Positions 63,942 to 64,000 of a stretch of DNA of 64,000 bases are shown piece by piece. This DNA comes from Candidatus Mediterraneibacter faecavium (GTDB lineage: Bacteria; Bacillota; Clostridia; Lachnospirales; Lachnospiraceae): contig DWVY01000044.1 of assembly GCA_019119995.1 (NCBI GenBank), positions 1 through 64,000 of the forward strand, in the 5' to 3' direction. The notes under the pieces are model-generated. The model had not been told where the DNA came from and did not search any database. It was given only the letters and a program-made list of their open reading frames with translations. The translations under genes were made by a program, and so were the position numbers. How positions within the stretch are numbered: position 1 is the stretch's first letter; each line of letters starts with the position of its first letter.

Positions 63942-64000
63942 CCGCCGGACAGATGAAAAGCAGAGTGTATTTCGCAAAAATGTTTAAAATCTCCTTAATC

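Overview
The window looks like a chromosomal segment of an anaerobic, spore-forming Clostridia bacterium, most likely a gut Lachnospiraceae. The evidence is SpoIID and a SpoIIQ-like protein, two rubrerythrins beside a Fur/PerR-type repressor, a T-box in front of ileS, a CcpA-type cre site, sigma-A-like promoters, MecA, and Rpn-type PD-(D/E)XK genes. I cannot name the species from sequence alone.

Layout. Positions 1-1802 are the edge of an integrated element: a truncated element gene, a tRNA-Arg 3' fragment that looks like an attachment site, a DUF4869 gene and a broken partner gene. A membrane 4Fe-4S protein and a ferredoxin follow on the minus strand (1870-2648). Positions 2939-12400 are an AT-rich type I restriction-modification island: hsdM, a full hsdS, an hsdS stub, a half hsdS fused in frame to hsdR, two complementary broken copies of a DUF3791/DUF3990 module, and a tyrosine recombinase flanked by perfect 17-bp inverted repeats. 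The core of those repeats also encodes the QRK motifs at the borders of the hsdS recognition domains. This is the best candidate for an active DNA-shuffling system in the window.

Positions 12650-18348 hold a dlt-like operon (adenylation enzyme, PLP decarboxylase, carrier protein, MBOAT acyltransferase, SGNH protein). Then come a Fic protein, a sucrose operon (LacI regulator, PTS IIBCA, sucrose-6-phosphate hydrolase), an Rpn-type gene, a DD-carboxypeptidase, and a Zn/Cd export locus (ArsR, AraC, HMA protein, P1B ATPase). A sugar operon (31983-37674) has an isomerase, a transketolase, an FGGY kinase and a glycosidase; its transketolase is a deletion chimera of the usual two subunits and is probably dead. 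A HelD-like helicase carries an unexpected C-terminal GH31-type beta-sandwich domain (38086-41193).

The T-box, ileS and glgP lie in a row (41870-48435), followed by spoIID and spoIIQ-like genes. An amino-acid cluster (LOR/SDH, amidohydrolase, M20 peptidase, YfcC transporter) spans 52171-57849. Oxidative-stress genes (rubrerythrin, reverse rubrerythrin, Fur family), an NlpC/P60 hydrolase, a cluster of perfect DnaA boxes, a DUF1858 protein and mecA complete the window.

Intergenic space is rich in long palindromic repeats: two related elements of about 600 bp, two nested palindromes upstream of ileS, and a perfect 42-bp-arm hairpin after the metal ATPase. All functional statements rest on motif and family recognition by eye; no database search was run.
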